From the NCBI GenBank assembly GCA_946185535.1, contig CAMHJX010000019.1, positions 1-63,421 of the forward strand: a DNA stretch of 63,421 nt. Reading direction: 5' to 3'. How positions within the stretch are numbered: the first letter of the stretch is position 1; the number at the start of each line of letters is the position of its first letter. The notes beneath the pieces are model-generated. The model did no database searches. It was not told the origin of the DNA and saw only the letters and a program-made list of their open reading frames with translations. Position numbers and translations under genes: made by a program. Of the stretch, positions 25,653-34,095 are shown in pieces. The DNA comes from an uncultured Bacteroidales bacterium. Its GTDB lineage: Bacteria; Bacteroidota; Bacteroidia; Bacteroidales; F082.

Positions 25653-27518
25653 TTAGTCCACGCGTTTATGAAGATACGAGTTCTCCCCGCTAATGCCGTA
25701 TTGGGAAGCCGAATAATCCGACAATTCCTCATCGGCTTGGTTGATTTCCACATTGCGGCGCAAGTAAGCGGGTTGGTTTTCCAGTTCCTCCAATCCACGA
25801 GCCGTCCTGAAGTTCATGCTCAAGGCGCGCAGACGCTGCTTTTTCAGTTGCTCTTTCGGGTCGGCTTGCTTGGCTTTCTTGGCCTCCAACACGGCGATTT
25901 CCTGCTCGGCTTTGGCTTGAGCCTCTTCCTGTGTGATGATGCGCGAGGTGATTTCGAAACCGTCATCATCGTTACTGCTGCTTGAGCGGAAGGGATTGTC
26001 GAACACCCTCACCACGGGTTTTTCTTCTTCATAATGGATCGTGCGAGGGGTTTCTGGAACAGGAGCCGGTGTTGGTTCAATGGTAGGCTCGAAGAGTGGT
26101 GTGTCGTCTTCTGTAGATTGGGTCGGCCCTTCGACAGGCTCAGGGACCTTGGGCTCAACGGCCTTAGGCTCGACAGGTTTTATAGTATTGGTCGGCCCTT
26201 CGACAGGCTCAGGGACCTTAGGCTCAGGGACCTTAGGCTCAGGGACCTCGGTAACTGGAGTGAACAAGGAATGGACCGTCTTTTCTTCATGTTTTTCAAC
26301 GGGCTGTTCTTCCTTTGGAAACACCTTCTCAACCTCGGTAGCCGCAACCGAACCCACAGCCAGATTTGCCGGCTGAGCAGGTTCTTCGACCTTTCGGCTC
26401 TGCTCAGGGGTCTCAGTTGTTTCGCCTTTCACCTTGCCACTCAAGTCGTAAACCTTCTTCGGCTGGACAGGGCCGGCAGGGTTGACAGGGTTCTGCTTTT
26501 CGGCAATAACAGCACTGTAAGGCTTGGCATCGTGGTTGAAACCCGTGGCAATCAAGGTGACGCTGAGAGCCTCGCCGAGGCTTTCGTCAGTGCCATTACC
26601 CCAGATGACATCGGAGTTGTTGCCGCACGCGTTCTGGGCGATTTCGAGGATTTCGTCCACTTCGTCCAAGGAGACTTCGTCAGTGCCCGAGGTGATATAA
26701 AGCAGGATGTTTTTCGCACCCTCAATATTCGAGTCGTTGAGCAGAGGCGAATGGATGGCGTCTTTGATGGCTTTCTCGGCGCGGTTCTCGCCTTCGGCGA
26801 CTCCCGAGCCCATAATGGCCTTGCCGCTGTCTTTCATGACGGTCTTCACATCCTCGAAGTCGACATTGACATAGCCAGGCACGGTGATGATTTCAGCGAT
26901 GCCTCGGGCTGCCGTGGCCAACACATCGTCAGCCTTCTTGAAAGCTTCGGAAAGCTTCATGTTGCCGTATTGGTCGCGCAGTTTGTCGGTGCTGATGAGA
27001 ATGAGCGTATCAACACACTTCTTCAATTCATCGATGCCCGACAAGGCTTGCAGCTTGCGGCGACGGCCTTCGCGCTCCATAGGCATGGTAACGATGCCTA
27101 CGGTGAGAATGCCTTTATCCTTGGCCATCTTGGCCACCACGGGAGCAGCGCCAGTGCCCGTACCGCCACCCATACCAGCGGTGACAAACAGCATTTTGGT
27201 ATCGTCATCCATCAAAGCCTCAAGCTCGTCGCGGCTCATCTCGGCGGCTTCGCGACCGATGTTGGGGTCGTTGCCGGCACCCAACTCGCGTTTGCCAAGG
27301 TGAACGGTGGTCTTGACCTTACTCTTCAGCAAAGCTTGATGGTCAGTATTGCAAAGTACAAAGTCAACGCCTTGGATGCCTTCCTCCATCATGTGGTTAA
27401 CAGCATTGCCACCGCCGCCACCGACACCGATGACCTTGATATAGTTGGGTTTCTCCACGTCAACGGGCTTGAACAACTCGTTTTGGGCGTTTGGGTTAGT
27501 CATGTAGTCTTCTGCCAT
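25653..27518 (-). CDS. ftsZ: Cell division protein FtsZ with expanded C-terminal linker
   Basis: A 621-residue tubulin homologue. It has the N-terminal GVGGGGGNAVNHM, the tubulin signature GGGTGTGAAPVVAKMAKD (about residue 120) and a normal GTPase/polymerisation body to about residue 340. After that comes a linker of roughly 270 residues, much longer than usual, rich in Pro/Glu/Lys, with repeats of KVPEP and PEPVEGPT at about 420-470. The end (QPAYLRRNVEINQ, then NSYLHKRVD) matches the conserved C-terminus of Bacteroidota FtsZ, which binds FtsA. FtsZ polymerises at mid-cell to build the division ring. It is last in the dcw cluster, 20 nt after ftsA, with a terminator downstream. The linker repeats coincide with a REP-like DNA motif (26130-26250). 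Confidence 0.97.
   Translation of the reverse strand: MAEDYMTNPNAQNELFKPVDVEKPNYIKVIGVGGGGGNAVNHMMEEGIQGVDFVLCNTDHQALLKSKVKTTVHLGKRELGAGNDPNIGREAAEMSRDELEALMDDDTKMLFVTAGMGGGTGTGAAPVVAKMAKDKGILTVGIVTMPMEREGRRRKLQALSGIDELKKCVDTLILISTDKLRDQYGNMKLSEAFKKADDVLATAARGIAEIITVPGYVNVDFEDVKTVMKDSGKAIMGSGVAEGENRAEKAIKDAIHSPLLNDSNIEGAKNILLYITSGTDEVSLDEVDEILEIAQNACGNNSDVIWGNGTDESLGEALSVTLIATGFNHDAKPYSAVIAEKQNPVNPAGPVQPKKVYDLSGKVKGETTETPEQSRKVEEPAQPANLAVGSVAATEVEKVFPKEEQPVEKHEEKTVHSLFTPVTEVPEPKVPEPKVPEPVEGPTNTIKPVEPKAVEPKVPEPVEGPTQSTEDDTPLFEPTIEPTPAPVPETPRTIHYEEEKPVVRVFDNPFRSSSSNDDDGFEITSRIITQEEAQAKAEQEIAVLEAKKAKQADPKEQLKKQRLRALSMNFRTARGLEELENQPAYLRRNVEINQADEELSDYSASQYGISGENSYLHKRVD
26130..26250. repeat. REP-like TTCGACAGGCTCAGGGACC repeats inside ftsZ
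   Basis: The 19-mer TTCGACAGGCTCAGGGACC occurs at 26130-26148 and 26199-26217. The second copy runs into three tandem 15-mers GGCTCAGGGACCTTA/CTCG (26206-26220, 26221-26235, 26236-26250). On the coding strand they read KVPEPVEGPT and KVPEP in frame. The same 17-mer core occurs in the intergenic palindrome at 31029. Confidence 0.8.
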
Positions 27519-27538
27519 AGTGCTGTAGTTTTGATGGT

Positions 27539-28906
27539 TTATTCAATGTTGTCGGGTGTGAAGAAATCTGTGAGGGAAGCTATAATTCCTTTTACGTCGA
27601 AGCCTTTTTTCTTTGGCTTTTTCTTGCTATCGTTTTCGTCTTTGGTATCCTCGGCATCCTCCTCTTCAGGATTCACGGCAGGGATTTCCACTTTTTGCTG
27701 GGCTTCGAGACGAGATGCCTCAGCGGCTTTTGAGGCTTTCAGATACTCATCGTGTTCCATGCGGGCGATGGTCTCGATGACAATACCGATACCTGTCGAG
27801 TACATTGGGCTCGACATTTCCTTCATCTCGGTCTGGTTGAGATGTTCGTTAGGATAGCCGATACGCACCTCCAAACCCGTCTTGAACTCAGCGAGTTGCT
27901 GGATGTGCTTCATCATTGCGCCACCACCAGTCAGCACGATGCCGGCGATAAGCTGGTTGTCGGTCTTGGCCTTCTGGATCTCGTAGTTGACCAGTTCAAA
28001 GATTTCCTCCAAACGAGCCTGGATGATATGAGCCAAGTTCTTGAAAGAGATTTCCTTGGGCTCTCTGCCACGGATGCCGGGGATGGAGACCACTTCATCG
28101 TCGCGGTTCTCGCTGGCCAAAGCAGAGCCGAACTTCACCTTCACCTCTTCAGCGTAATGCTTGATGATGGAGCAACCTGTGCAGATATCCTCTGTGATGA
28201 TGTTGCCACCAAAAGGAATCACGGCGGTGTGCTGGATTTTCTTGTCCTTAAAGATGGCAATATCGGTAGTGCCGCCGCCAATGTCGACGAGCACCACACC
28301 CGCGTCCTTTTCCTCTTCGTCAAGTACAGCCTGTGCCGAGGCAATAGGCTCAAGGATCATGTAATCCATGTCCAAACCAGCGTTTTGGATGCAATGAATG
28401 ATGTTTTTGGCCGCCGAGGTCTGGCCGATGATGACATGGAAGTTTGCTTCAATCTTATTCCCCAACATTCCCACAGGGTTGGTGGCCAACTCGCCATCGA
28501 CATAGGTGTCCTGACGAATGACATCGATGATTTCCTCGCCAGGCGTCATGTTGATCTTAAAGGTATCGTTGCGCAGACGCTCCAGTTCTGCCTCCGAGAT
28601 TTCGGTCTCGTGGTTGTCGCGCATCAAAACGCCACGGTGCTGCAAACTCTTGATGTGCTGACCAGCAATACCCACACTGACACGGTTGATTTCGACGCCC
28701 GACTGGTCGGAGGCTTGCTTGACCGCCGTCTTGATGGCCTCGACGGTGTCGAAGATATTGGTGACCACGCCACGCCGCACGCCTGTGGATACGGTCTTGC
28801 CGTACCCCAAGATTTCAATTTTTCCTTTGTCGGACTTCCGGCCCACGATACAAGCCACTTTGGTGGTGCCGATGTCCAATCCGACGATGATTTTTCCTTC
28901 GCTCAT
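27539..28906 (-). CDS. ftsA: Cell division protein FtsA
   Basis: A 455-residue actin-fold ATPase that tethers FtsZ to the membrane. It begins IVGLDIGTTKVACIVG (phosphate 1), has VVLVDIGGGTTDIAIF (phosphate 2) and IVLTGGGAMMKHI (adenosine motif). The SHS2/1C domain follows the first motif. After residue about 400 comes a charged tail ending KKKPKKKGFDVKGIIASLTDFF, whose last part would be the amphipathic membrane-targeting helix. It lies between ftsQ (4-nt gap) and ftsZ (20-nt gap), the standard dcw order. Confidence 0.97.
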   Translation of the reverse strand: MSEGKIIVGLDIGTTKVACIVGRKSDKGKIEILGYGKTVSTGVRRGVVTNIFDTVEAIKTAVKQASDQSGVEINRVSVGIAGQHIKSLQHRGVLMRDNHETEISEAELERLRNDTFKINMTPGEEIIDVIRQDTYVDGELATNPVGMLGNKIEANFHVIIGQTSAAKNIIHCIQNAGLDMDYMILEPIASAQAVLDEEEKDAGVVLVDIGGGTTDIAIFKDKKIQHTAVIPFGGNIITEDICTGCSIIKHYAEEVKVKFGSALASENRDDEVVSIPGIRGREPKEISFKNLAHIIQARLEEIFELVNYEIQKAKTDNQLIAGIVLTGGGAMMKHIQQLAEFKTGLEVRIGYPNEHLNQTEMKEMSSPMYSTGIGIVIETIARMEHDEYLKASKAAEASRLEAQQKVEIPAVNPEEEDAEDTKDENDSKKKPKKKGFDVKGIIASLTDFFTPDNIE

Positions 28907-28910
28907 AACA

Positions 28911-29675
28911 TTATCGTTTTGTACAGACTATTTGATTTTTATAATTCAGATTGATGCTTTTCAAGGTCTTGGTCTCAGGGCTCTCGACGCGCTGCTTCAT
29001 GAAGATTTCCAAACGCTTCAGTTTATCCGAGGCATCGCAGGTGTCCCCCACAATCACTCTACCATCGAAGCCCTTCACAGTGAGTTCGAACTGGTTTCTT
29101 TTGTTGCAATAAAGTTGCCCGATGCAATGGCTCACAAAGTCATTCCCCTCAATGGCTTCGCACCAATGCAAGGCATTCAGCAGGTTCCGGTCGCTTTCAA
29201 GGGTATCGGTAAGTTGATAAGTGACCGAGTCACTCCTAAGCTCAAAATTGCCGCTGGTCACCAACACATAAGGTGTATAGGTACGGCTCGAAGGGATAAC
29301 GAAACCTTCGCGGGTGACATAGACGGAATGTCCGTTCTTGCCAAACACCCTAAACCATGGCTCATATTCCTGGAAACTGACATTAAGCGTACCGTCAAGG
29401 TCGATGTATGAAGCACTGTTCTCTATCCAAGCGTTGCTTTCCAATGCTTTTTGGATGGCAATCATATTGACAGTACCGATGTTCGACTTGCCACAAATCC
29501 GTCCGATCTCGTCGTGCAATGCCGTCTTCCTGACAAAGCCCGTATCAGCAGCTGGAATCAGCTGGATTGACTTCAAAGGCGTGGTCAAGTAGTTCTCTCT
29601 CGCGAAGACGAACAAAACCACCAGTCCAGCGGCTGTGGCAACCCACAATAATATGCTCAATATCTTCTTTACCAT
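28911..29675 (-). CDS. ftsQ: Cell division protein FtsQ/DivIB
   Basis: A 254-residue bitopic membrane protein. One N-terminal transmembrane helix (about 5-24, ILSILLWVATAAGLVVLFVFA) is followed by a periplasmic POTRA-like region (IGTVNMIAIQKALESNAWIENSA) and beta domain ending in SINLNYKNQIVC. Sequence conservation in this family is low; the call rests on the membrane topology, the POTRA pattern and the position between murC and ftsA. It overlaps murC by 7 nt and precedes ftsA by 4 nt. It links early and late divisome proteins. Confidence 0.9.
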   Translation of the reverse strand: MVKKILSILLWVATAAGLVVLFVFARENYLTTPLKSIQLIPAADTGFVRKTALHDEIGRICGKSNIGTVNMIAIQKALESNAWIENSASYIDLDGTLNVSFQEYEPWFRVFGKNGHSVYVTREGFVIPSSRTYTPYVLVTSGNFELRSDSVTYQLTDTLESDRNLLNALHWCEAIEGNDFVSHCIGQLYCNKRNQFELTVKGFDGRVIVGDTCDASDKLKRLEIFMKQRVESPETKTLKSINLNYKNQIVCTKR

Positions 29676-31012
29676 GTCTTTATCAGTTCTTCAAGGGGTT
29701 CAACAAAACGGTCAATGTCGCCAGCACCCATCGTAATCAGCAACTCAGGCTTTTCGCTGTCAATCAAGCCGATAAGCTCCAACTTTGAGCAGACTCTCTT
29801 GTTAGCCATCGGGACCTTTTCCAATAAGGCGGAAGAGGTGACACCTTCGATGGGCTGCTCACGGGCAGGATAGATGTCCAAGAGAATAAGTTCGTCGGCC
29901 AAAGCCAAAACCGATGCGAATTCGTCCATGAAATCGCGGGTACGGCTGAACAAATGAGGTTGGAAAACCAATGTGATGCGTTTTCCAAGATATGAAGCTC
30001 TCACGGCGGTCAAGCAGGAACGAATTTCCTCAGGATGATGTGCGTAATCATCTATATAGCAATGTTTTTCATTGTTGACACGGATATCGAAGCGACGCTT
30101 CACGCCTTTAAAGCTCGACAAAGCCTCAGCAATGGCCTGTGCTGGCAATCCCACTTGACGAGTTGCAATGAAGGCAGCCGTGGCATTCAGCACATTATGG
30201 TTGCCTGCCATAGGCAACCTAACCTCAGTCTTTTGGCCTTCGCCTTCAATCACGAAATCCGTGACACCTTTTTCTGACTTGACAACTTCGGCACGGTAGT
30301 CACAAGTTTCACCAAAGCCGAAACGAATGCAATTCTCCACCTCGATGTCCAAGCCCTCTTTGACGATGACTTTATCCTGTGTGAGATGCGCGAAGTCGTT
30401 GAAACTCTGCACCAAATGCTTTCGGTCGCCATAGATGTCCAAGTGGTCGGCATCAATGGAATTGATGATGCTAATGTTGGGATGAAGTCGCAGGAAGGAA
30501 TGGTCGAACTCATCGGCCTCCACAACCAAAGTGCTATCCGTGCCTTCACCCAAAAGCAGGTTGCTATTGAAGTTGTTGGCGATGCCGCCGATGAAAGCGG
30601 TGGTGTTCACTTTGCATTGATGCAAAATATGAGCAACCATAGCCGTGGTTGTAGTCTTGCCATGCGTGCCAGCCACCGCGATGGTGAAGTGACCTTCCGT
30701 GATTTTGCCCAAAGCTTCAGCGCGTTTCAGAATCGGCAGGTTGCGCTGTCTGAGAGTCTCAAACTCTTTGAGGTCGTATGGCACAGCAGGAGTGTAGATG
30801 ACCGACTCAATGAGGGCGGGCAATAAGTTGTTGTTATCTTCATAATGGATTGCCACGCCCTCATTTTCCAATTGCCGAGTCAGCGGAGAAGGCGTGCGGT
30901 CGTAACCTGCCACTGTGTAGCCCAGGCTACGGTAATACCGAGCCAAGGCGCTCATCCCGATGCCGCCAATGCCTAAAAAATAAATCGTATGTCCTTCTCC
31001 GTGTTTCATCAT
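29669..31012 (-). CDS. murC: UDP-N-acetylmuramate--L-alanine ligase
   Basis: A 447-residue Mur ligase, close to the usual length. It has the N-terminal UDP-binding start IYFLGIGGIGMSALARYYRS, the ATP-binding VAGTHGKTTTTAMVAHIL (about 108-125), the central EADEFDHSFLRLHP and the C-terminal DDYAHHPEEIRSCL. It adds L-alanine to UDP-MurNAc, the first amino acid of the peptidoglycan stem, in the cytoplasm. It overlaps ftsQ by 7 nt; the 84-nt gap to murG contains a REP-like palindrome. Confidence 0.97.
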   Translation of the reverse strand: MMKHGEGHTIYFLGIGGIGMSALARYYRSLGYTVAGYDRTPSPLTRQLENEGVAIHYEDNNNLLPALIESVIYTPAVPYDLKEFETLRQRNLPILKRAEALGKITEGHFTIAVAGTHGKTTTTAMVAHILHQCKVNTTAFIGGIANNFNSNLLLGEGTDSTLVVEADEFDHSFLRLHPNISIINSIDADHLDIYGDRKHLVQSFNDFAHLTQDKVIVKEGLDIEVENCIRFGFGETCDYRAEVVKSEKGVTDFVIEGEGQKTEVRLPMAGNHNVLNATAAFIATRQVGLPAQAIAEALSSFKGVKRRFDIRVNNEKHCYIDDYAHHPEEIRSCLTAVRASYLGKRITLVFQPHLFSRTRDFMDEFASVLALADELILLDIYPAREQPIEGVTSSALLEKVPMANKRVCSKLELIGLIDSEKPELLITMGAGDIDRFVEPLEELIKTW

Positions 31013-31028
31013 TCTTTCTTTTCAGGGG

Positions 31029-31068
31029 TTCGACAGGCTCAGGGACCGAAGTCCCCAAGCTTGCCGAA
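31029..31068. repeat. REP-like palindrome between murG and murC
   Basis: TTCGACAGGCTCAGGGA (31029-31045) and TCCCCAAGCTTGCCGAA (31052-31068) are inverted arms matching at 13 of 17 positions with a 6-nt loop. The left arm is identical to the core found twice inside ftsZ. Confidence 0.7.
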
Positions 31069-31096
31069 GGTTAACATAACTATTAACACTTAAATA

Positions 31097-32194
31097 TCAA
31101 ACAATAACATTAACAATTTGATCTACAATATCATCAGCAGCATTCGGTCGGGCGAACTTGCCGATGTTTTTACTTAATTTATCCTGCAACTCATGATCGT
31201 CTTTCAGTCGGAACAAAGCTGGGACGAGTTCTTTCTCCGCATCAGCGTTGCGCACCATAAGGGCGGCTTCCGCATCGACGAGTTGCTGGGCATTCTTGGT
31301 CTGATGATCTTCGGCTGCCGTGGGCAGGGGCACGAAGATGACAGGCTTTTGCACCAAGGCCAATTCCGAGATCGACATAGCACCTGCACGCGAGATGACC
31401 ACATCGGCAAGACCATATGCCAAATCCATGCGGTCGATGAAGACGGTGGGCTTCACCTGATTTTCAAGCCCCAAAGCTTTCACCTCGGCTTCAGCTTGAC
31501 TAATGTATGTCTTGCCCGTCTGCCAAATGAGTTGCAAATCACTGTCCTTGAAGGCAGCAAGTTGCGCACTGATGCCCTTGTTGATGCCTAAAGCACCTTG
31601 GCTGCCACCAACTAACAAGGCGACAGGCTTCGTCGGGTCGAGATTAAAGAACTCAGCTGCTTCTTCACGAGTACCATTGAGGGTGATGTTGGCCCTCAAG
31701 GGGTTGCCTGTGAAGTGTATCTTCTCAGCAGGGAACCATTGGTCGAGATGGTCGTAGGCTACGCAAATGGCTCTTGCCTTCTTTCCTACATTGCGGTTAG
31801 TCTTGCCCGGATAGGAGTTCTGTTCCTGTATGACAGTTGGGATGCCGAGGTAATTGGCAGCCATCAAGGTAGGTCCGCTGGCAAACCCACCAACGCCAAT
31901 CACCACATCGGGCTTGAAGCGCTTCAGGATAGCAATGGCATGGTTGATACTACTCGTTAGCTTTAAGGGAAGTAAAAGCGACTTGATATCTCTGGTCATG
32001 CCACTAATCCACAGCCCCTCAATACGATAGCCAGCCTTAGGCACTCTTTCCATCTCCATGCGGCCTTTTGCACCAATAAAGAGGATGTCGGCCTCAGGAA
32101 ACCTCCGTTTCAAGGCATCTGCAATGGCAATGGCGGGAAAGATGTGACCGCCTGTGCCACCACCACTAATCACGACTTTCAGGTTCTCTTTCAT
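31097..32194 (-). CDS. murG: Undecaprenyl-PP-MurNAc-pentapeptide GlcNAc transferase MurG
   Basis: A 365-residue GT-B glycosyltransferase. N-terminal glycine loop VVISGGGTGGHIFPAIAIADAL and second G loop IGVGGFASGPTL; the C-terminal domain carries GGSQGALGIN and the sugar-nucleotide site VVISRAGAMSISELALVQKPVIFVPLP, AAEDHQTKNAQ. It transfers GlcNAc to lipid I, making lipid II at the inner leaflet of the membrane. Its start overlaps the end of ftsW by 29 nt. Confidence 0.97.
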   Translation of the reverse strand: MKENLKVVISGGGTGGHIFPAIAIADALKRRFPEADILFIGAKGRMEMERVPKAGYRIEGLWISGMTRDIKSLLLPLKLTSSINHAIAILKRFKPDVVIGVGGFASGPTLMAANYLGIPTVIQEQNSYPGKTNRNVGKKARAICVAYDHLDQWFPAEKIHFTGNPLRANITLNGTREEAAEFFNLDPTKPVALLVGGSQGALGINKGISAQLAAFKDSDLQLIWQTGKTYISQAEAEVKALGLENQVKPTVFIDRMDLAYGLADVVISRAGAMSISELALVQKPVIFVPLPTAAEDHQTKNAQQLVDAEAALMVRNADAEKELVPALFRLKDDHELQDKLSKNIGKFARPNAADDIVDQIVNVIV

Positions 32195-33455
32195 CTTCAG
32201 TAGTTTCTGTAAGTGCTTGTATCTCTTGTTCTTTATTCATTTCCTCGTCTTCCATGCTCCGCGTAACGCTCAATATCATGCCCAAGATAAGACCCGTGGC
32301 CATCAACGAGGTACCGCCCATGCTTACCATAGGTAAGGGCTGTCCCGTGACCGGCAGCAATCCTATGGAAACACCCATGTTAATCATCGCCTGCAAGATG
32401 ACCAAAAAGCCCAATCCGAAGGCCATCAGCGCGCCAAAACTGAGCGGACGCTTGATGACGATGCGCAGCACCCGAGTGAAGAGAATCACATAGAGCAGCA
32501 ACACGACAATACCACCAATGAGTCCGTATTCCTCTACAATGATGGCATAGATGAAATCGGAATAAGGGTGCGGCAGGAAGTTACGCTGCTCACTCTTTCC
32601 TGGGCCTTTGCCAAAGACCGAACTCGAAGCTACGGCAATGTCGGCGTAGGTGCGTTGCAAATGCTTATCATCAAAGGGGTCGACTTTCTCCTTGTCCTCT
32701 CCCATCGACTTCAGGCGGTTGGTCCAAGTCTGGATTCGGTTCTGCCTCACCTTATATATTTCTATCGATTCACCTTTAGCCAAGGCTTCCTGCTGAGCCT
32801 TCACGCCACGATTGTTCAGGATGCTGGTCTTGGCGGCATCGAAGCCCAAATAAGCGGCCATGCCAATAATACAAATCCCGATAAGTGCCAAAATGTGGAG
32901 AATCTTTACCCTACCGATGAAAAGCAGTACGAGGCATACCGCTATCAAAATGACAGCAGTGGAGAGGTTCTCGGAGAAAATCAAGGCAGCCGTCAACAAG
33001 ATGGGCGCGGCTAATTTAATTAGGAAGTCTTTGAAAAGATAAACCGAGCCTTCCATCATAATGATCTGGCGCGACAAGTAGGTGATGAGGATGATTTTGG
33101 CCATCTCACTGGGCTGGAACGAAAAACCGCCAAGATTGATGGAACGGCTGGCATCGTTGATGTTGCGGCCGAACACCAAAGTGTAGAGCAACAAGGCCAA
33201 GCTGGGAATCATAAGCAGCAAGGCCAGCTTCGCATAGCGCTTGTAGTTGATTCGCGAGGCACCAATCATCATCAATATGCCGAAAACCAGCATACCCAGA
33301 TGCTTCATCATCAGGCGACCCGTGTTGCCATCGTATTTTGAGACTGCCAAGACGCTGGTGGCGCTATACACCACAATCAGCGAGATGATGCTCAAAATCA
33401 AGGCGACAATCCAAATCACCTTGTCACCCTTCATTATTTTATTGATGACGTTCAT
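32166..33455 (-). CDS. ftsW: Peptidoglycan polymerase FtsW (SEDS family)
   Basis: A 429-residue SEDS protein with about ten hydrophobic segments. Family features include FSFQPSEMAKIILITYLSR near the SEDS catalytic region, and the C-terminal LLPVTGQPLPMVSMGGTSL. It polymerises lipid II glycan at the septum with its partner FtsI. The end of the truncated murD overlaps its start by 17 nt and its own end overlaps murG by 29 nt, so expression looks tightly coupled. A second Met at residue 8 (33434) is a possible alternative start just after the murD remnant stop. The protein ends in a charged cytoplasmic tail. Confidence 0.96.
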   Translation of the reverse strand: MNVINKIMKGDKVIWIVALILSIISLIVVYSATSVLAVSKYDGNTGRLMMKHLGMLVFGILMMIGASRINYKRYAKLALLLMIPSLALLLYTLVFGRNINDASRSINLGGFSFQPSEMAKIILITYLSRQIIMMEGSVYLFKDFLIKLAAPILLTAALIFSENLSTAVILIAVCLVLLFIGRVKILHILALIGICIIGMAAYLGFDAAKTSILNNRGVKAQQEALAKGESIEIYKVRQNRIQTWTNRLKSMGEDKEKVDPFDDKHLQRTYADIAVASSSVFGKGPGKSEQRNFLPHPYSDFIYAIIVEEYGLIGGIVVLLLYVILFTRVLRIVIKRPLSFGALMAFGLGFLVILQAMINMGVSIGLLPVTGQPLPMVSMGGTSLMATGLILGMILSVTRSMEDEEMNKEQEIQALTETTEDEREPESRD

Positions 33456-34002
33456 GCTCCATTCTCCTTACGGTTTCAGTGAATTGGCTGCCGCGTTCGG
33501 TGTAGGTCTCCCCTGTCGCCGATTTGCAGGCAGGCGAAAACAGCACAATATCGTTGTCCTGGGCAAGCAATGAAGCCAAATTGACTGCTTCATCGATGCT
33601 CTCAACTTCAAACAAATCCGTTATGTCTTTATGAAAAGCCTTCTTCAACTTGGCATTGCCCTCACCAACACAAACCATGGCTCTCACCTTTTGCTTCACG
33701 ACCTTTTTCAAGTCCTTGAAATCAGCCATACTGTCGTCACCACCCGCAATCCAAACGACAGGTTTGACGATGTTCTGGAAGGTGAACCAAGTGGCGTTGA
33801 CATTTTCGGCACGCGAATCGTCGTAATACATCACACCGTCAACAGTGGCAATATACTCCTGACGATGGTCAACAGTATTCAAGTCACTGAGGCTCAGTTT
33901 GATGCTCTCCTTCCTGATTTGCAAAACCTTTGATGATATACTTGCCACCATAGTGGAGGGCTGCTTGGGTTTCGTGTTGATCAATTCCTCAAAATAAGTC
34001 AT
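33439..34002 (-). CDS. murD: Truncated MurD: C-terminal ligase domain only
   Basis: A 187-residue product in the murD position of the dcw cluster. Full MurD is about 445 residues; this one keeps only the end of the central domain (STMVASISSKVLQIRKESI) and the C-terminal ligand-binding domain (HRQEYIATVDGVMYYDDSR, VKPVVWIAGGDDSM, VLFSPACKSATGETYTERG). The UDP-binding domain and the ATP P-loop are absent, and the 93-nt gap to mraY cannot hold them. Residues that contact D-Glu in MurD also differ: DSKATNV is DSRAENV here, and the SPACASFDLF segment has become SPACKSATG. The ORF is otherwise intact and overlaps ftsW by 17 nt. It cannot by itself add D-glutamate; it may be a remnant kept for coupling or have a new role. 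Confidence 0.85.
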   Translation of the reverse strand: MTYFEELINTKPKQPSTMVASISSKVLQIRKESIKLSLSDLNTVDHRQEYIATVDGVMYYDDSRAENVNATWFTFQNIVKPVVWIAGGDDSMADFKDLKKVVKQKVRAMVCVGEGNAKLKKAFHKDITDLFEVESIDEAVNLASLLAQDNDIVLFSPACKSATGETYTERGSQFTETVRRMEHERHQ

Positions 34003-34010
34003 GGTTGATT

Positions 34011-34095
34011 AGTTGTTCAGTTGTCAGTTATTCAGTTGTTCAGTTAAAATGTTCGATTCTTGAATTTTAAATCTTGAATCTTTGAATTATCAAAT
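34011..34095. repeat. Low-complexity intergenic repeat upstream of truncated murD
   Basis: AGTTGTTCAGTTGTCAGTTATTCAGTTGTTCAGTT (34011-34045) is a tandem of CAGTT[AG]TT-type words. It is followed by TTGAATTTTAAATCTTGAATCTTTGAATT, related to the repeats at 439-513 and 54002-54036. It occupies exactly the place where the missing 5' part of murD would have been. Confidence 0.65.

Noticed and set aside
26034-27857. A 607-residue plus-strand open frame opposite ftsZ and the end of ftsA
   Set aside because: It lies wholly antisense to genes with unmistakable motifs, has no recognisable domain and reflects the codon bias of the real genes.
27752-28954. A 400-residue plus-strand frame opposite ftsA
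   Set aside because: Antisense shadow of ftsA; no motifs, no promoter.
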